Position numbers and translations under genes: made by a program
Shown here: positions 12,519-22,552 of the stretch, piece after piece
Numbering within the stretch: position 1 is the first letter of the stretch
How the letters are laid out: every line of letters starts with the position of its first letter
From: Aurifilum marmelostoma
Lineage: Eukaryota > Ascomycota > Sordariomycetes > Diaporthales > Cryphonectriaceae
Assembly: GCA_027559495.1 (NCBI GenBank)
Contig: JAMXSV010000005.1
Location: 930,001-994,000 of the forward strand
DNA: 64,000 bases
Direction: 5' to 3'
The notes under the pieces: model-generated
Told to the model about the DNA's origin: nothing
The model's database searches: none
The model's input: only the letters and a program-made list of their open reading frames with translations

Positions 12519-12770
12519 TTTCGAATTTAGTGCTTCAATATTAGTTTTCTCTTGCTTAATGCAATATAAAATAGATATTTGCACTTTAAGTATCTAAAAT
12601 ATTTAAATCAATCTAGCACTTTACTAAAATCTAATATAAAAAACTAAATAGATAGTTTTATTCTAAAATAGCTAAATATATATAAAATGAATTTTATTTT
12701 TTTATAGCCTTAAAGTTAGCTATATAAATATTAAAAATATCTAGTTTTGTTCTAATAGAAAAAAAAAAGG

Positions 12771-12842
12771 TGCATTCGGCTCAAAAGTTTGGGGGCCAAA
12801 AAACTAAATGTGGGGAATACCACTTGAACACACCTGAGAGTA
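12771..12842 (-). repeat. right 72-bp terminal inverted repeat
   Basis: This is the reverse complement of 4678-4749 with a single mismatch. It lies about 300 bp upstream of the dioxygenase start codon, so the element's right end forms part of that gene's upstream region. Confidence 0.8.
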
Positions 12843-13145
12843 GCGGGTGAGATCTCTGCGGAGGTTCCGCCTCGCGGACGAGATAACCGGGCGAGATAAC
12901 AGGGCGAGTTATGACACACGCACAAACCAAGCCATAGTCCAAAGCACTCGGGCGAGCTCATCCGCCTACTCAACCAGAACCTTGGAAATAAAGACCGGTG
13001 ATGGGGGTCTCTTGAGATGTCTTGTTGACACAGTGAGGATCGAGAATTCAAACATCTTGTCACACTACAAAGACGAATACATTCGCTACTTCCAGGCATT
13101 GAGGCGTTGAGACCGGATTAGTTAACTGCCCGACAATATCCCATC

Positions 13146-14813
13146 ATGGCAACAACCAGCAGAACGACGACGGCCACGGTCCCCGTCAGTATTGACAAAA
13201 GCTACGCCACGGTGTTGACTGATGTTCAGGCCCAGGGGGACACAAGCCGAGTGTACTACAACTCGGGCGGCTACACCCTGTCTCGGCCCATCCTAACCGG
13301 CGACAAAGCCAAGAAGACATTTGATTCTATCCCAACTGTCGACGTGGCTAACGTCTTCTCGCCGGATCTCGAAGTACGCAAGGCTATTGCCAAGGAGGTA
13401 GCCAAGGCGTGCGAGGAAGTCGGCTTCTTTTATGCCATCAACCCTCCCGTATCGTATGAAAAGATGGGTATGCTCAACTCGGATCTGTGATTGTTCATTC
13501 GCCTCTTTTACTCGTCGTTTTCACATGCGAAAAGAACATTTTCTTTTCCTTTTTTATTTCTTGTGTGTCCCCGGGATACACACTAACAATATGTTCTGGA
13601 ATACAGACGCCGCTTTAGACATCATGAAGACCTTCTTCCATATGCCGCAGGAAAAACTGCTCAAGCTCCATGTTGACAACAGCCAGGGCGTGAAGGGCTA
13701 TCTCCCCTTCACCTCCCGGAACAATGGCAGCTTTCGCCGCGCATCATACAGCCTGGGAAGGGACTATACCAACCCAGAGCAGCATTTTGTTCAGTGCGCG
13801 CCAGAAGGAACCGTACCAATCAACCAATGGCCCGATGATGACATGCCCGAGTTCAGAAAGGTCATCTACGAGTACTGTAAGCTTCACCTGCTGGGCTGCC
13901 TTTGGGGCTGCTTGAGTGTTATTACTGACAAAATTTTGTTCCAGATCAGGAAGTTTTCCCTTTTGCGCGGAAGATGCTGCAGATCTTTGCCCTCGCCCTG
14001 GGCTTGGACGAGAGGGATCTGGATGACATCTTCCGCTACCCCCTGAACGACATCACCATGCAGTACTACCCCCTACAGGACACCAGTTCCCAATCATCGC
14101 TGGGTGCGCATGCCGACTACGGCGGTAAGGCATCATCTCGTCGTCCATGGTCATATACTCTTGCAACGTATAGAAATTTGAGCTAACAATTCCACCTGTC
14201 CCCTTGCTTCACAGGCTTCACACTTCTCTGTCAAGGTAAGACTGTCCTTCTTTCTGATCCACCCCCCAAGTTTTCTATGAGTACTCTTAACGTATCGTCG
14301 AATGCACACTAACGAGAGCGGCACCAACGGAATCAGACCAGGTTGGCGGCCTCGACGTCCTCAACGCCAACGCGCAGTGGGTTCCCGCCCCACCCCGCCC
14401 GCACACCTATGTCGTCAACACAGGGAGCTACATGGAAGTCATCTCCAACGGCCGTTTTCCCGCCACAGTGCACCGCGCCACGGGCAACCCACAGGTCGAA
14501 CGTTTCTCCCTCCCATTTTTCTTCAACCCTGATCCCACGGCCATCGTAGAACCATACCATAAGCTCCTCCATGTCGGAGGAACAGATAGCCCGGAGGGGG
14601 GCAGAGGGGGCGACCGTAGCACGCTTCGAGCCGCAGCACATCGGTCGCCGGACCATGAAGGGTATCATGGACAACAGACCGACGCACCCATTCCTGCGCA
14701 AGCTGAAGGGTCTGGGTTTGTCAGAAGAGGAATTGCATTATGGGCTGGTGACGCAGCCCTTTGAGGAGATCGAAAGAACCTCTGGGGCTGACAGTTCAGG
14801 AGCAGTTGCTTAG
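13146..14813 (+). CDS. 2-oxoglutarate/Fe(II) dioxygenase (isopenicillin-N-synthase-like), frameshift near the end
   Basis: This is a non-heme iron oxygenase that would use 2-oxoglutarate and O2 to hydroxylate or desaturate a small molecule, typically in secondary metabolism. The exons are 13146-13467, 13607-13876, 13945-14124, 14215-14235 and 14337-14813; all junctions are GT-AG with matching phases. The N-terminal DIOX_N domain is seen in IPTVDVANVFSPD and CEEVGFFYAINP. The iron ligands are the HxD in LGAHADYGGFTLLCQ and the His in ATVHRATGN; the 2-oxoglutarate-binding Arg-x-Ser is in ERFSLPFFF. Near 14565-14572 the frame slips by one base relative to the tail (SEEQIARRGAEG to the stop at 14813). 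The last 80 residues would therefore be replaced by unrelated sequence in the reading as given. All catalytic residues precede the slip. It converges on the regulator at 15068-17433. Confidence 0.82.
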
Positions 14814-15067
14814 GGTATAAACGAATGGAAGCAGGCTTTTCGTATGAAGACACGTATGCTGCGAGACCATGTGAGCGTGGCCAATGTTGGTAACAGGATC
14901 TTGGTGCCTCGAACTTGCCATACGAGGTTCCCTAGTGATAATCTATTTTACAAATTGTGAATTGATATATGATGCTATATCGGATCCTTGATTTTATACA
15001 TGTTCCCCCTTCAACACCTGCTTGTGATGATATTAACATTAAGGTCTGGTGAGAGGCGCGAGAAATT
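14814..15067. other. convergent intergenic stretch
   Basis: These 254 bases separate the 3' ends of the dioxygenase and the Zn2Cys6 regulator. I see AT-rich sequence suited to 3' ends and no gene. Confidence 0.5.
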
Positions 15068-17433
15068 TCAAATAATATAAGCATGGTCTAGATCCAGCGT
15101 GTCAAAGATGCTTTCCCCAAAGGTTGTACCGCTGCTGTTGGGCTGAGCATGATTATCTCCAGGCCGGACATCCACCCGCATTCTAGCCTCTACCTCGGAT
15201 ACCAGCCTCGTCATCTCTGCCGCGTCTAGACTCGAGTATGCCTGCTGCAGCGGGTCGCACCGGCTCTCGACCAAACGCCGTATTATGATGAGCCCCCCTC
15301 TCCACAATCTTGTTGGTGGAACTAAGTGGCCGTAGCAGCATCAGGCAATCCTCCAAGAGCTTCTGGTCAGCTAGGCTTTTCTCACGGCCATCTTGAAAAG
15401 GATCTTCTTCGTGTTCATCCCCTGAGGCTCCCGTTATCATGGTCCTCGCCCTCGAATCGGACGGCGCCCACATGGAAACAAGGAATGGTGGTAAGCGGTT
15501 GCTAAACATCATGTTGAGCACCATAACATTACACGCACTCATGACATTAGCGGGTATGGTCCAGCAGTCCACCTCGAATAGCGAGGTCCGGCCCACTGCA
15601 GAAGGATTCTTTGAGTGGGAAGCGCAATATTCACGCATGATGGCCCGTGAGGCGTCGAGGCAGGCTGTGTATGAGTAGTGATACCGCTTGTCCGCCAGAC
15701 CATGACAGAAAAAGGAGCGGTGAATGACTATGCGCGTGTGGTTGAAAGAGATGCGTAGGGTGCGGCGGATGTTTGAGATGTGCGCCTGCTGCGCGGTCAA
15801 GTCCTGTATCCCTAGGTAATTCTCACTTGTTTTGGCTGTAGCCGCCACAGACGAAGACGAAGACGGCGGCGGCGGTCGTTTGAGCGAGTCGGGAATTTGC
15901 TGCCCCAGCAGGACCATGCTCGCATCCGCCTCGAGAACCTTTTCAAAGACATCACCGAGCCCGTGGCCAGCTCTTTGGAGCGCCGCAACGCTGTCAAACA
16001 GATGGCGGATGATGTTTGTGATGCGTAACTGCAGCAGTTGGTAGGTGCTCTGGGTGAGGTTGTCGGGTGATACCTCGGCCACGAAGCCACCGCGGCTAAT
16101 TTGTGCCTCGTCCTCCAAACAGTGTGCTGGGGGTGGCGTGGTGCAGTGCGCCATAACGATGCTGAAACTGCGCTTGAAGGTGACCAGGTATGCGTCCTGG
16201 ATGCAAAGGAAACACCAGAGACGCTTCTGGATTTCGCGTGTGATGATGTCGTCCACCAATGTCGGCTCGGCGGGACTGGCCTCCAGCAAGTGGAGGTGCA
16301 TGATCTGAGCTGCGGTGTTGGCCATCGCTAGCAGGATCATGATACGTTTCGGGTCGCTTTCACGAGATCAGTATCTTTTCTTCGCACCGAATTCTTACTT
16401 GACCGTGTCTGTAGCAGGTGAAAAAGTGAAGGAAAGAGGGACTTTGGTGGAATGTACGCCGCCATACCCGAGCGCATGACAGCATGGTAAAATAATACAA
16501 ATGGCTTGGATGACATGTACTGAATGGTGATAAGAGAAGAATAAAGTCAGCTCCTGGTCTGGAAAATTTGAAGAACAAGAATGAAATCCAGACCAAGAGA
16601 AGGATTATATATGCTACGCACTCGAGTTGATGGTTGCTAGCTCAGCTGCGTGTAGGGACTCAAGAGCCAGATCGTAGAAGCTTTGGGCTAGGTGATGGAT
16701 CTCTGGTAACCCTATCCGTGCTGCCACATGTTGAGGCATGTACATGAAGGACAACTGTATCAATAGTGGTGTAAGCCTTGGCCAGTGAATGTACAAGGAA
16801 AGAGTGGTAGAAACAGGGAGGAAGGGATCATGATGTTACACTGAGCACGGCGTAGTAAAGTGTCAGCCAGGCAACACCGGGGAGGCTATGCGCCGTCTGG
16901 CGGTATCTCTGGCACTCGCGAGCAAAAGTCGGCATGTGAAGAACATTGTGAGTCCAGGCGACGTGGAGCTCGTGGAAGTCGAGCACCTGCTTCTCCTGGT
17001 CGGGCGATAGAGATCCTTGGATGCGCAGGGCTCGGTCGCGGCCGTGATATGCTTCGACAGTCGCTCGGTGGCTGCCCCAGGCCAGGCTCTCCAGGGTATT
17101 TGCTGCTTCCATTGCTAGCCGACCCTCTGCTCGTGATGATTTGTGGCTGTGGTCGGCGTCTTTGCTGGCAGCGTCGCGGATGATAGTATCACCATTTTGC
17201 TCGAAATTATCGCCGATACTCTCTTGGTCGAGAGATGATCCATGCTCCGATGCTCTTTCGGACTGGCTGAGCACGTCCTTGGAGAGTATGACGGGCTCCC
17301 GAACACACTGTTCAGGAATGCCTCGGCGGAGACAGTTGGCGCAGGGTATGGTTTTGGAACATCGCATCTTCCGCTTCGAGCAGGGGTAGCACGAAAGCGG
17401 CGCCCTCTGGGTGACGCGCCTCCCTCTGAGCAT
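15068..17433 (-). CDS. Zn2Cys6 transcription factor with fungal-specific TF domain, frameshift near the end
   Basis: This is a nuclear DNA-binding regulator. The exons read 17433-16840, 16754-16622, 16519-16468 and 16356-15068, all GT-AG and phase-consistent. The junctions restore the TF middle-homology core (HVIQAICIILPCCHALG joined to DPKRIMILLAMANTAAQ). The zinc cluster near the N-terminus is CYPCSKRKMRC-x5-C-x2-C-x8-C. I chose the ATG at 17433 because it lies close before the cluster; an in-frame ATG at 17517 is possible. The RRLWCFLCIQDAYL segment is the typical centre of the domain. A run of six C at 15293-15298 holds one base too many: removing one restores IVERGLIIIRRLVE and a tail ending at 15068. 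It may regulate the neighbouring dioxygenase. About 688 residues if the frame is intact. Confidence 0.75.
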
Positions 17434-17517
17434 CGTGGTCTCCCGGATGGCACATTCGAGGCGTCTTGGGGATGATCTGCGGCAGAAGGAGGATAACTCG
17501 GCCGTAAATGATGACAA

Positions 17518-18216
17518 GCCGTCGACCCGATTTCAACAGCAACCTACGTGGGCTGGGCCCCACAAATCTCGCCCGCCCGGCTCGCCCGCTCTTGCCGCCA
17601 CGTTGATAAGGGCATCCGTCCGGAACTCGTTATTCTCAGGTTCTCGAGGCGCCTGGTGCACATCAGTAGCTGTGAATTTGACATCTAAATTCTATTATAA
17701 GCTCCGACAATAATTCGCATAGCCAAAATCTTCGCCCCATATACCGTCTCCACAGCGAGAGGACGCGGGTCACTATGCCGGTCTCCTCCTATCGCAAAAA
17801 ACGATCGTCAGTGCGTTATGCACTAGTCTACTCTAGATTTCTCTATACACCCCCTCAGTTTTCGGTAATAACCTTTTCGGTAATAACCGGAAAGTGAAGA
17901 TGCAGGTTTTCTTAGATAAGTCCCTCTGCCTTTCTTAGGCAGTTAGTCCTACTATACAACATAGTGCATTACAAGATTCGAACTTACGACCTTCGAAGAA
18001 GCTTTTACTATCTAGTTAGAGCAGAGGGGGCCCCTAATAGGAGAAGGCTAGCGCTAGTATATATATAGTAGCTTAGGGGAGTAAGCATTGCGCTCTAAAC
18101 GAATTAAAAGCGTATAACTTTTGCAAAAATAATTATTAGTGCGTTATGCACTATTCTACTCTATATGTCTTTATACCTCTAGCATATAGCTCTAGATTCG
18201 TAATCTAGGAGCTAGT
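17518..18216. other. intergenic relic region upstream of the regulator
   Basis: No protein gene is seen. It holds a 15-base tandem pair (TTTTCGGTAATAACC twice, about 17858-17890). It also holds two copies of a 42-base direct repeat starting AGTGCGTTATGCACTA at 17810 and 18138, and the tRNA-like piece listed separately. The spacing suggests a decayed short interspersed element. Confidence 0.4.
17965..18035 (-). repeat. tRNA-like (possible SINE) relic
   Basis: Read on the minus strand, a D-arm/A-box-like stretch (TGCTCTAACTAGATAG) is followed about 40 bases later by a T-arm/B-box-like stretch (GTAAGTTCGAATCTTGT). The latter folds as a 5-bp stem with a 7-base loop. The anticodon arm and acceptor stem do not pair well, so this is not a working tRNA. 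A tRNA-derived SINE or a dead tRNA gene is the best reading; the 42-base direct repeats on either side fit the first option. Confidence 0.35.
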
Positions 18217-18764
18217 CAGGGTTGAAAAATTAGTTTGTAGTTATTAGTTAATTAGTAACTAACTACAAACTACTGTAGTTAAAGTCAGTACTTTTCATTA
18301 ACTACAGTAGTTTGTAGTTAGTTTTAGTCACTATATATAAATAGTGTAGTTACTAATAGTTACTACATGTAGTTAATTAGTAACTATATTAACTAAATAT
18401 ATCTATTTTTAGATATATAAATATTAGTTTTTAATATATTTTACTTTTTCTCAAAGCTAAACTAGATAATTTATATTATAATATGCTATTTTCTATTATT
18501 ATTTTTGCTTTTTCTTTTTTATATTAATATATATAATATTTTTAGAAATATTATTTATTAGTTTTGATTTTTTTTATAAATTATTTTGTATTATATAATC
18601 AAACTGTAGTAACTATTAGTTACTACAAATTAACTACAGTATATTTGTGGTTAGTTCTATTTAGAAAATAAATTAACTACAATTAGTTAAACTAATTGTA
18701 GTTAATGTATAGTTAGTTTTAGTCAAGCTATTAACTAAACTAATTAACTAATTTTTCAACCCTG
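18217..18764. mobile_element. hAT-type MITE with 8-bp target duplication
   Basis: This is a 548-bp AT-rich non-coding element. It begins CAGGGTTGAAAAATTAGTT and ends with the inverse, AACTAATTTTTCAACCCTG. It is flanked by a perfect 8-bp direct repeat GAGCTAGT (18209-18216 and 18765-18772). CAGG-type ends with an 8-bp duplication are the hallmark of the hAT superfamily. The interior is made of short inverted and direct repeats of TAGTTACTA/TTAGTAACTA type. No transposase frame is present, so it must be mobilised by another copy. A mutated relative lies at 61011-61484. Confidence 0.88.
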
Positions 18765-18772
18765 GAGCTAGT

Positions 18773-20208
18773 ATAGGATAGTAATAGACATGCACCTATA
18801 ATGATGATACTTACATCTTTCCTTAGTTAATACTTGAAAAAAAAGCAACCTTGCCTATAAAGTTATTCCACAAAACATAGAGATCTTACTATCTATTTAT
18901 GCTAGGATCTTCTTAGCGAATTACTAAAGTAAAAGCTACTTAGATTATTTACATTTTGCGTTTATGTAAGGCTTAGCTTAAGATGAATGTCAATTAAAGC
19001 TAAGAGTCTTCTTGCGTGCTCTTAGGGGCCAATTCACTTGTTTATAAACATTGCAAAGTAGTATAGTAATACTGTGCTGGCACTAACAACTCAGCAACAC
19101 CTTATATAGTTAATACCTAACAGGAGCAGCCTTTCTCTTTCAAATTCCGCTTGTTGCGTTAATCATGAAATATATTATCTAGTTCCTATAGGTGTTATGC
19201 TTTTCGACCTTTGGGCATAGTTTGCTGCCCTAATAATACAAGCAAGAGAGCGCAGGCATTTGCAATAGTTTGTTATATTTCAGTCATCTATAAAGAGCTC
19301 TTTAAGCATCAAGTAATAAATTAAATTTATATTTGTGTTTGTAATAGGATTTTCGAGGCTTTATCTGGTGTACCCACTAGCAATTGCTTTTGCGCTGTTA
19401 ATTATAAGAGCATACTCTGCAGCATAGGCCTCGCCTTCTTTAAGGGTTCTATGTTTTTGCGAAATCCCCGAAGTCTTCTTGAAATATGGCCTGTTCATTA
19501 TGCTAGGTATGGAAACAGACTGCGGAATAGTGTGCCCAGAAAACTACCTCTTACGCAATCAGATGTCCAAAGTAGCACTCACGTAACACAAGAGTCAGGG
19601 CCACAGATGACCCAATGTGTAAAGGTTATATTTGTGCTTACTCAAGGTTTTAGGAGAAGTGAGCAAAAGTAGAGATATAGCATTGTAATCGTTAATGCTG
19701 CATAAAGTAAGCTATATGAAAACACTAAATAATAAGAGGTCTTTAATTACAATAGCTGAATAGGGCTAAAAGGTAAATAAAATTAATCTATATATCTATT
19801 GAATATGGCTCACTAGAGCGATAGTAAGGGGCCAGTCGTAACTTGAGATTGTGGCTGTGTTTAATGTGAGAGAGGGTTAGGGAGGCGAGGGAGGGAGAGA
19901 AACAGTGTGTTGAGAAAGACGATGAAAGATAGACAATGTTTGCAAAATTTCCAACTAGGCAGAGCAGAGATAGATATAGGAGCTTGTAATGTAACTGCAA
20001 CCTCCTCTTCTTAGCCAAAGTGCTCTATGCAGGTTACTTGTAAATCGTAGGTTTACGCCCTCCTATGTGGTGCTGCATCTCTGCTTCTAGCAATTGATAT
20101 AAGTCGAGCTGAAGCAAACAAGAGTGTGAAAGAACAGCAGCGTAAATATTATCTTAACTCCCAAGTCTATAGTAGAGCTCATACGCAGTGAATAAGAGGA
20201 AGCCCTAA
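18773..20208. other. intergenic, no intact gene
   Basis: This is moderately AT-rich sequence. A few short plausible coding scraps occur on the minus strand (for example QLDLYQLLEAEMQHH near 20060-20110), but no frame or splice pattern supports a gene. I see no repeat boundary. Confidence 0.4.
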
Positions 20209-20965
20209 TTACCTCCTGAACTCTAAATATGTCTTTGCCTCAGCCTCCAAAGCCCTTCTCTCCCTCATTAACTTAGCGACGCCACACAAGACCCAGACCC
20301 CATCTGTCTTCTATGCCTTGTTCATATACTGCTAGGACAGCGCCTAAATAGCAGAGCGCTTAATAAAAGCCCTAGTTCCACTCTATATAGTACCCTTTGT
20401 GCTGCCTAGCAGCTGCTTAACTAGGTAATTACTCGACAAAGGCATTAACAGACATCAACTCCTTAGCATAGTCCAAACACTGTTTATAGGCTGTAATAGT
20501 CACATTGAGGTAGTATAATGTCTTAGGCAGCTATATCTTGCTGCTAGCTCTGTTTAGTATAGAGGTTTGCATAGACCCTTAGTATATAATTACAATATGC
20601 GCTCCGAGCGGCTTCAGCTTAACCCGGAGGATCTCGGTTATGCGCACCCAGGCTGCCTTGCAGCTAGTGTGGATTTTTAGAGGTATGGGAGTAAAGGTTC
20701 AATGGATAAGTCTCCTCTTTTTGACTTGCAAGTCTGAAAAGCATGTGGATTTCCTCTTTGTCGTGCCACAAAGTGAATAGATCAACTTACCCACTCAACA
20801 CATAGGCAGAAACGCAGTCAACAAGGTGTGGTTGGGTATAAGGCCCTTAGTCTTGATGCTGAGCGGGGCAAAGGCCTGCACCACAGAGAGTAGGCTACAG
20901 ACATTTGTATCGTAGAGCTTGTCACAGCGGGCTGGTGGTGTACCAGCCGCGATGACAACATATGT
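20209..20965 (-). pseudogene. AYR1-like short-chain dehydrogenase, decayed
   Basis: Minus-strand reading through stops and frame changes recovers the C-terminal two thirds of a short-chain dehydrogenase. It resembles the 1-acyl-dihydroxyacetone-phosphate reductase group. The pieces are CDKLYDTNVCSLLSVVQAFAPL (usual form YDVNVWGxLxVTQAFxPL), KGLIPNHTLLTAF (usual KGTIVNxxSxxxF), KAAWVRITEILRVKLKPLGA (after the missing YxxS of YxxSKAA), then LPKTLYYLNVTITAYKQC. A last frame ends at the stop 20209-20211. The catalytic Tyr and the nucleotide-binding N-terminus are not recoverable. The stops are mainly TAA/TAG/TGA in place of Gln or Trp. Confidence 0.55.
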
Positions 20966-21250
20966 ATAAATGAGCAGAGGATTGGATGAGCAGAGTGCTA
21001 ACTATGTGACAGAAATATTCTAGTACAGAATGTGCTAATATAGATGTGTAACTTTTTGCAATGATTTTAAAGTTGATGCCTAGCCTTACTGGACCTCTTA
21101 ATATCGAAGACGAAGACCAACTAGAAGGGGTTTATGTACCCCTATAAAATATCATTTTACACAAAGCGAAATTTTCCCCAACGCTAGATATGATTCTATC
21201 AGAATCATATTCGGACAGGTTCTCTTGTGATAAGCAAGGTATAGCATAGC
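20966..21250. other. intergenic
   Basis: This is the 3' side of the tyrosinase gene. No gene or repeat is seen. Confidence 0.4.
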
Positions 21251-22552
21251 CTAATAGTCATACTCATAGCAGAGCAGACCTCCCTGAGCATTCATGACTT
21301 GCTCGATGGGAATGTCTGGTAGTATGTCCGCAAGGTTTAGAGTATAGTTGAGAGTCGTATTGGGGTTTAGACCGGCAGGCAGAGTGGTTCCATGCTCCTC
21401 AAGATAAGTGTAGTTGAAAGCGTTTCCTGACATATCGAATAGTCGAGACGAAGAATTGGCTGTTTGCCAATTCCACCACATACGGTCGATGTGGCCATGG
21501 TGTAGAAAGAAAACTGGGTCACCAGGAGATGCCATGATATCCGCCATCTATAATTGGGAAGAGTCGAGAAAATTAGTGACGATTTCATACCACACCAACC
21601 CTATCAAAGGCCAATGTCGGAGAAGCGCGTGGAGTGGAGGAGGGCTGGGTGCTAGGGGTTCATGTTCATGATTGGAAATGACCAACGACTTACAATACCA
21701 CCACTCGTGTTGTGGCCGGCAACGTGGGGACTAGTGGTAAACTCGACCATGCAGTTCATGAAGGTGTAGTAGTCGTTGTACTGGGTGCACGTTTCGATGT
21801 TCTCCGTCGTCATCCATTGAATATAGTCAGACGTCCAGGTTCGAGTAAAGCAGTAGTCCGTATCAGCCAGCCCAGGGCCTATATGCTCAGTCATGTTGGC
21901 AAATGCGCCGTCAATCACGCAGTTGTCTAGATCGGCAACGCCGTTGGTGCCGAACGCATCGGCGCTCCACATGTTCGAGCGGAACAGGTCGCCAGCATCG
22001 GCATCGAGCTCTTCATCCCACCAAGGCATGGGCCCAGTGTAGTTGGCCTCGGTCCGTAGCATTACCTCGTGGGCATGCAAGAAATAGCGGTGCCAGGGCA
22101 GGAATTGACCCTGCACAGAGCCGTTAGCTCACTAAAGAACCCATAAACACGAATATATATGCGTGAAAACGTACAACGTTGTGGATGATATCCTGAAGAT
22201 ATACACCGTCGATAGTCGTGTTGGTCTTGAAACGGTGTAGACCTTGCAAGTCGCTGAAGCGGCTGGTAACACCATCTAAAGTCGTCTGGGCGAGAGCCGT
22301 GTTGACAAGGTAGTTTTCAGCATCCAAATAGGCCTTCTTCTCGTCGTCGCTCAAGTTTCGCCATTCCTTACGGATGGTCAGCGAATCAGCGTCACAGGAG
22401 CCATTGAAGAAAGTCGGGCGTGTCACAGCTGCTGCTGCTCGTGCGGCAAGCTCAGCAGGTGAGACCAGTCCCCTAGGGTTGGGCACCGAAGATGCCGCTG
22501 TAACGGCGAGTAGTAGTGTGACAAAGACAGCAGAGACCGCCATCTTGAACAT
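21251..22552 (-). CDS. secreted short tyrosinase / catechol oxidase
   Basis: This is a type-3 copper phenol oxidase that converts phenols or catechols to quinones outside the cell. The exons are 22552-22175, 22110-21694 and 21547-21251 (introns 64 and 146 bases, all phase 0), giving 363 residues. A signal peptide covers about residues 1-21 (MAVSAVFVTLLLAVTAASS). The CuA site is HNVGQFLPWHRYFLHAHE (His124 and His133, with His106 upstream as the likely first ligand). CuB is SPHVAGHN (His255, His259) plus the His pair in FFLHHGHIDRMWW (281-282). There is no C-terminal latency domain, so this is the short type. Several NxT/NxS sites fit secretion. I chose ATG 22552, just before the signal peptide, over an in-frame ATG at 22654. 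The gene is intact. Confidence 0.93.

Larger units (their letters stand above)
4678..12842. mobile_element. TA-flanked inverted-repeat element (MITE-like) split by a gypsy insertion
   Basis: Two 72-bp inverted copies, at 4678-4749 and 12771-12842, match at all but one base. Each begins with TA at its outer edge, consistent with a TA target duplication as made by Tc1/mariner/pogo-type elements. The TIR proper begins CTCYCAGGTGTGTTCAAG. Removing the LTR retrotransposon between them (4968-12518) and one copy of its 5-bp target duplication leaves an element of about 600 bp with no coding frame. That size suggests a non-autonomous MITE. Its interior (4750-4962 and 12524-12770) is very AT-rich. What I see is the repeat pair and the nesting; the superfamily is inferred from the TA edges only. 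Confidence 0.65.

Noticed and set aside
12847..13110. 87-codon open frame before the dioxygenase
   Set aside because: It has no motif, overlaps an equally long frame on the other strand and begins inside the flank of the TIR element. It is more likely 5' untranslated or promoter sequence.
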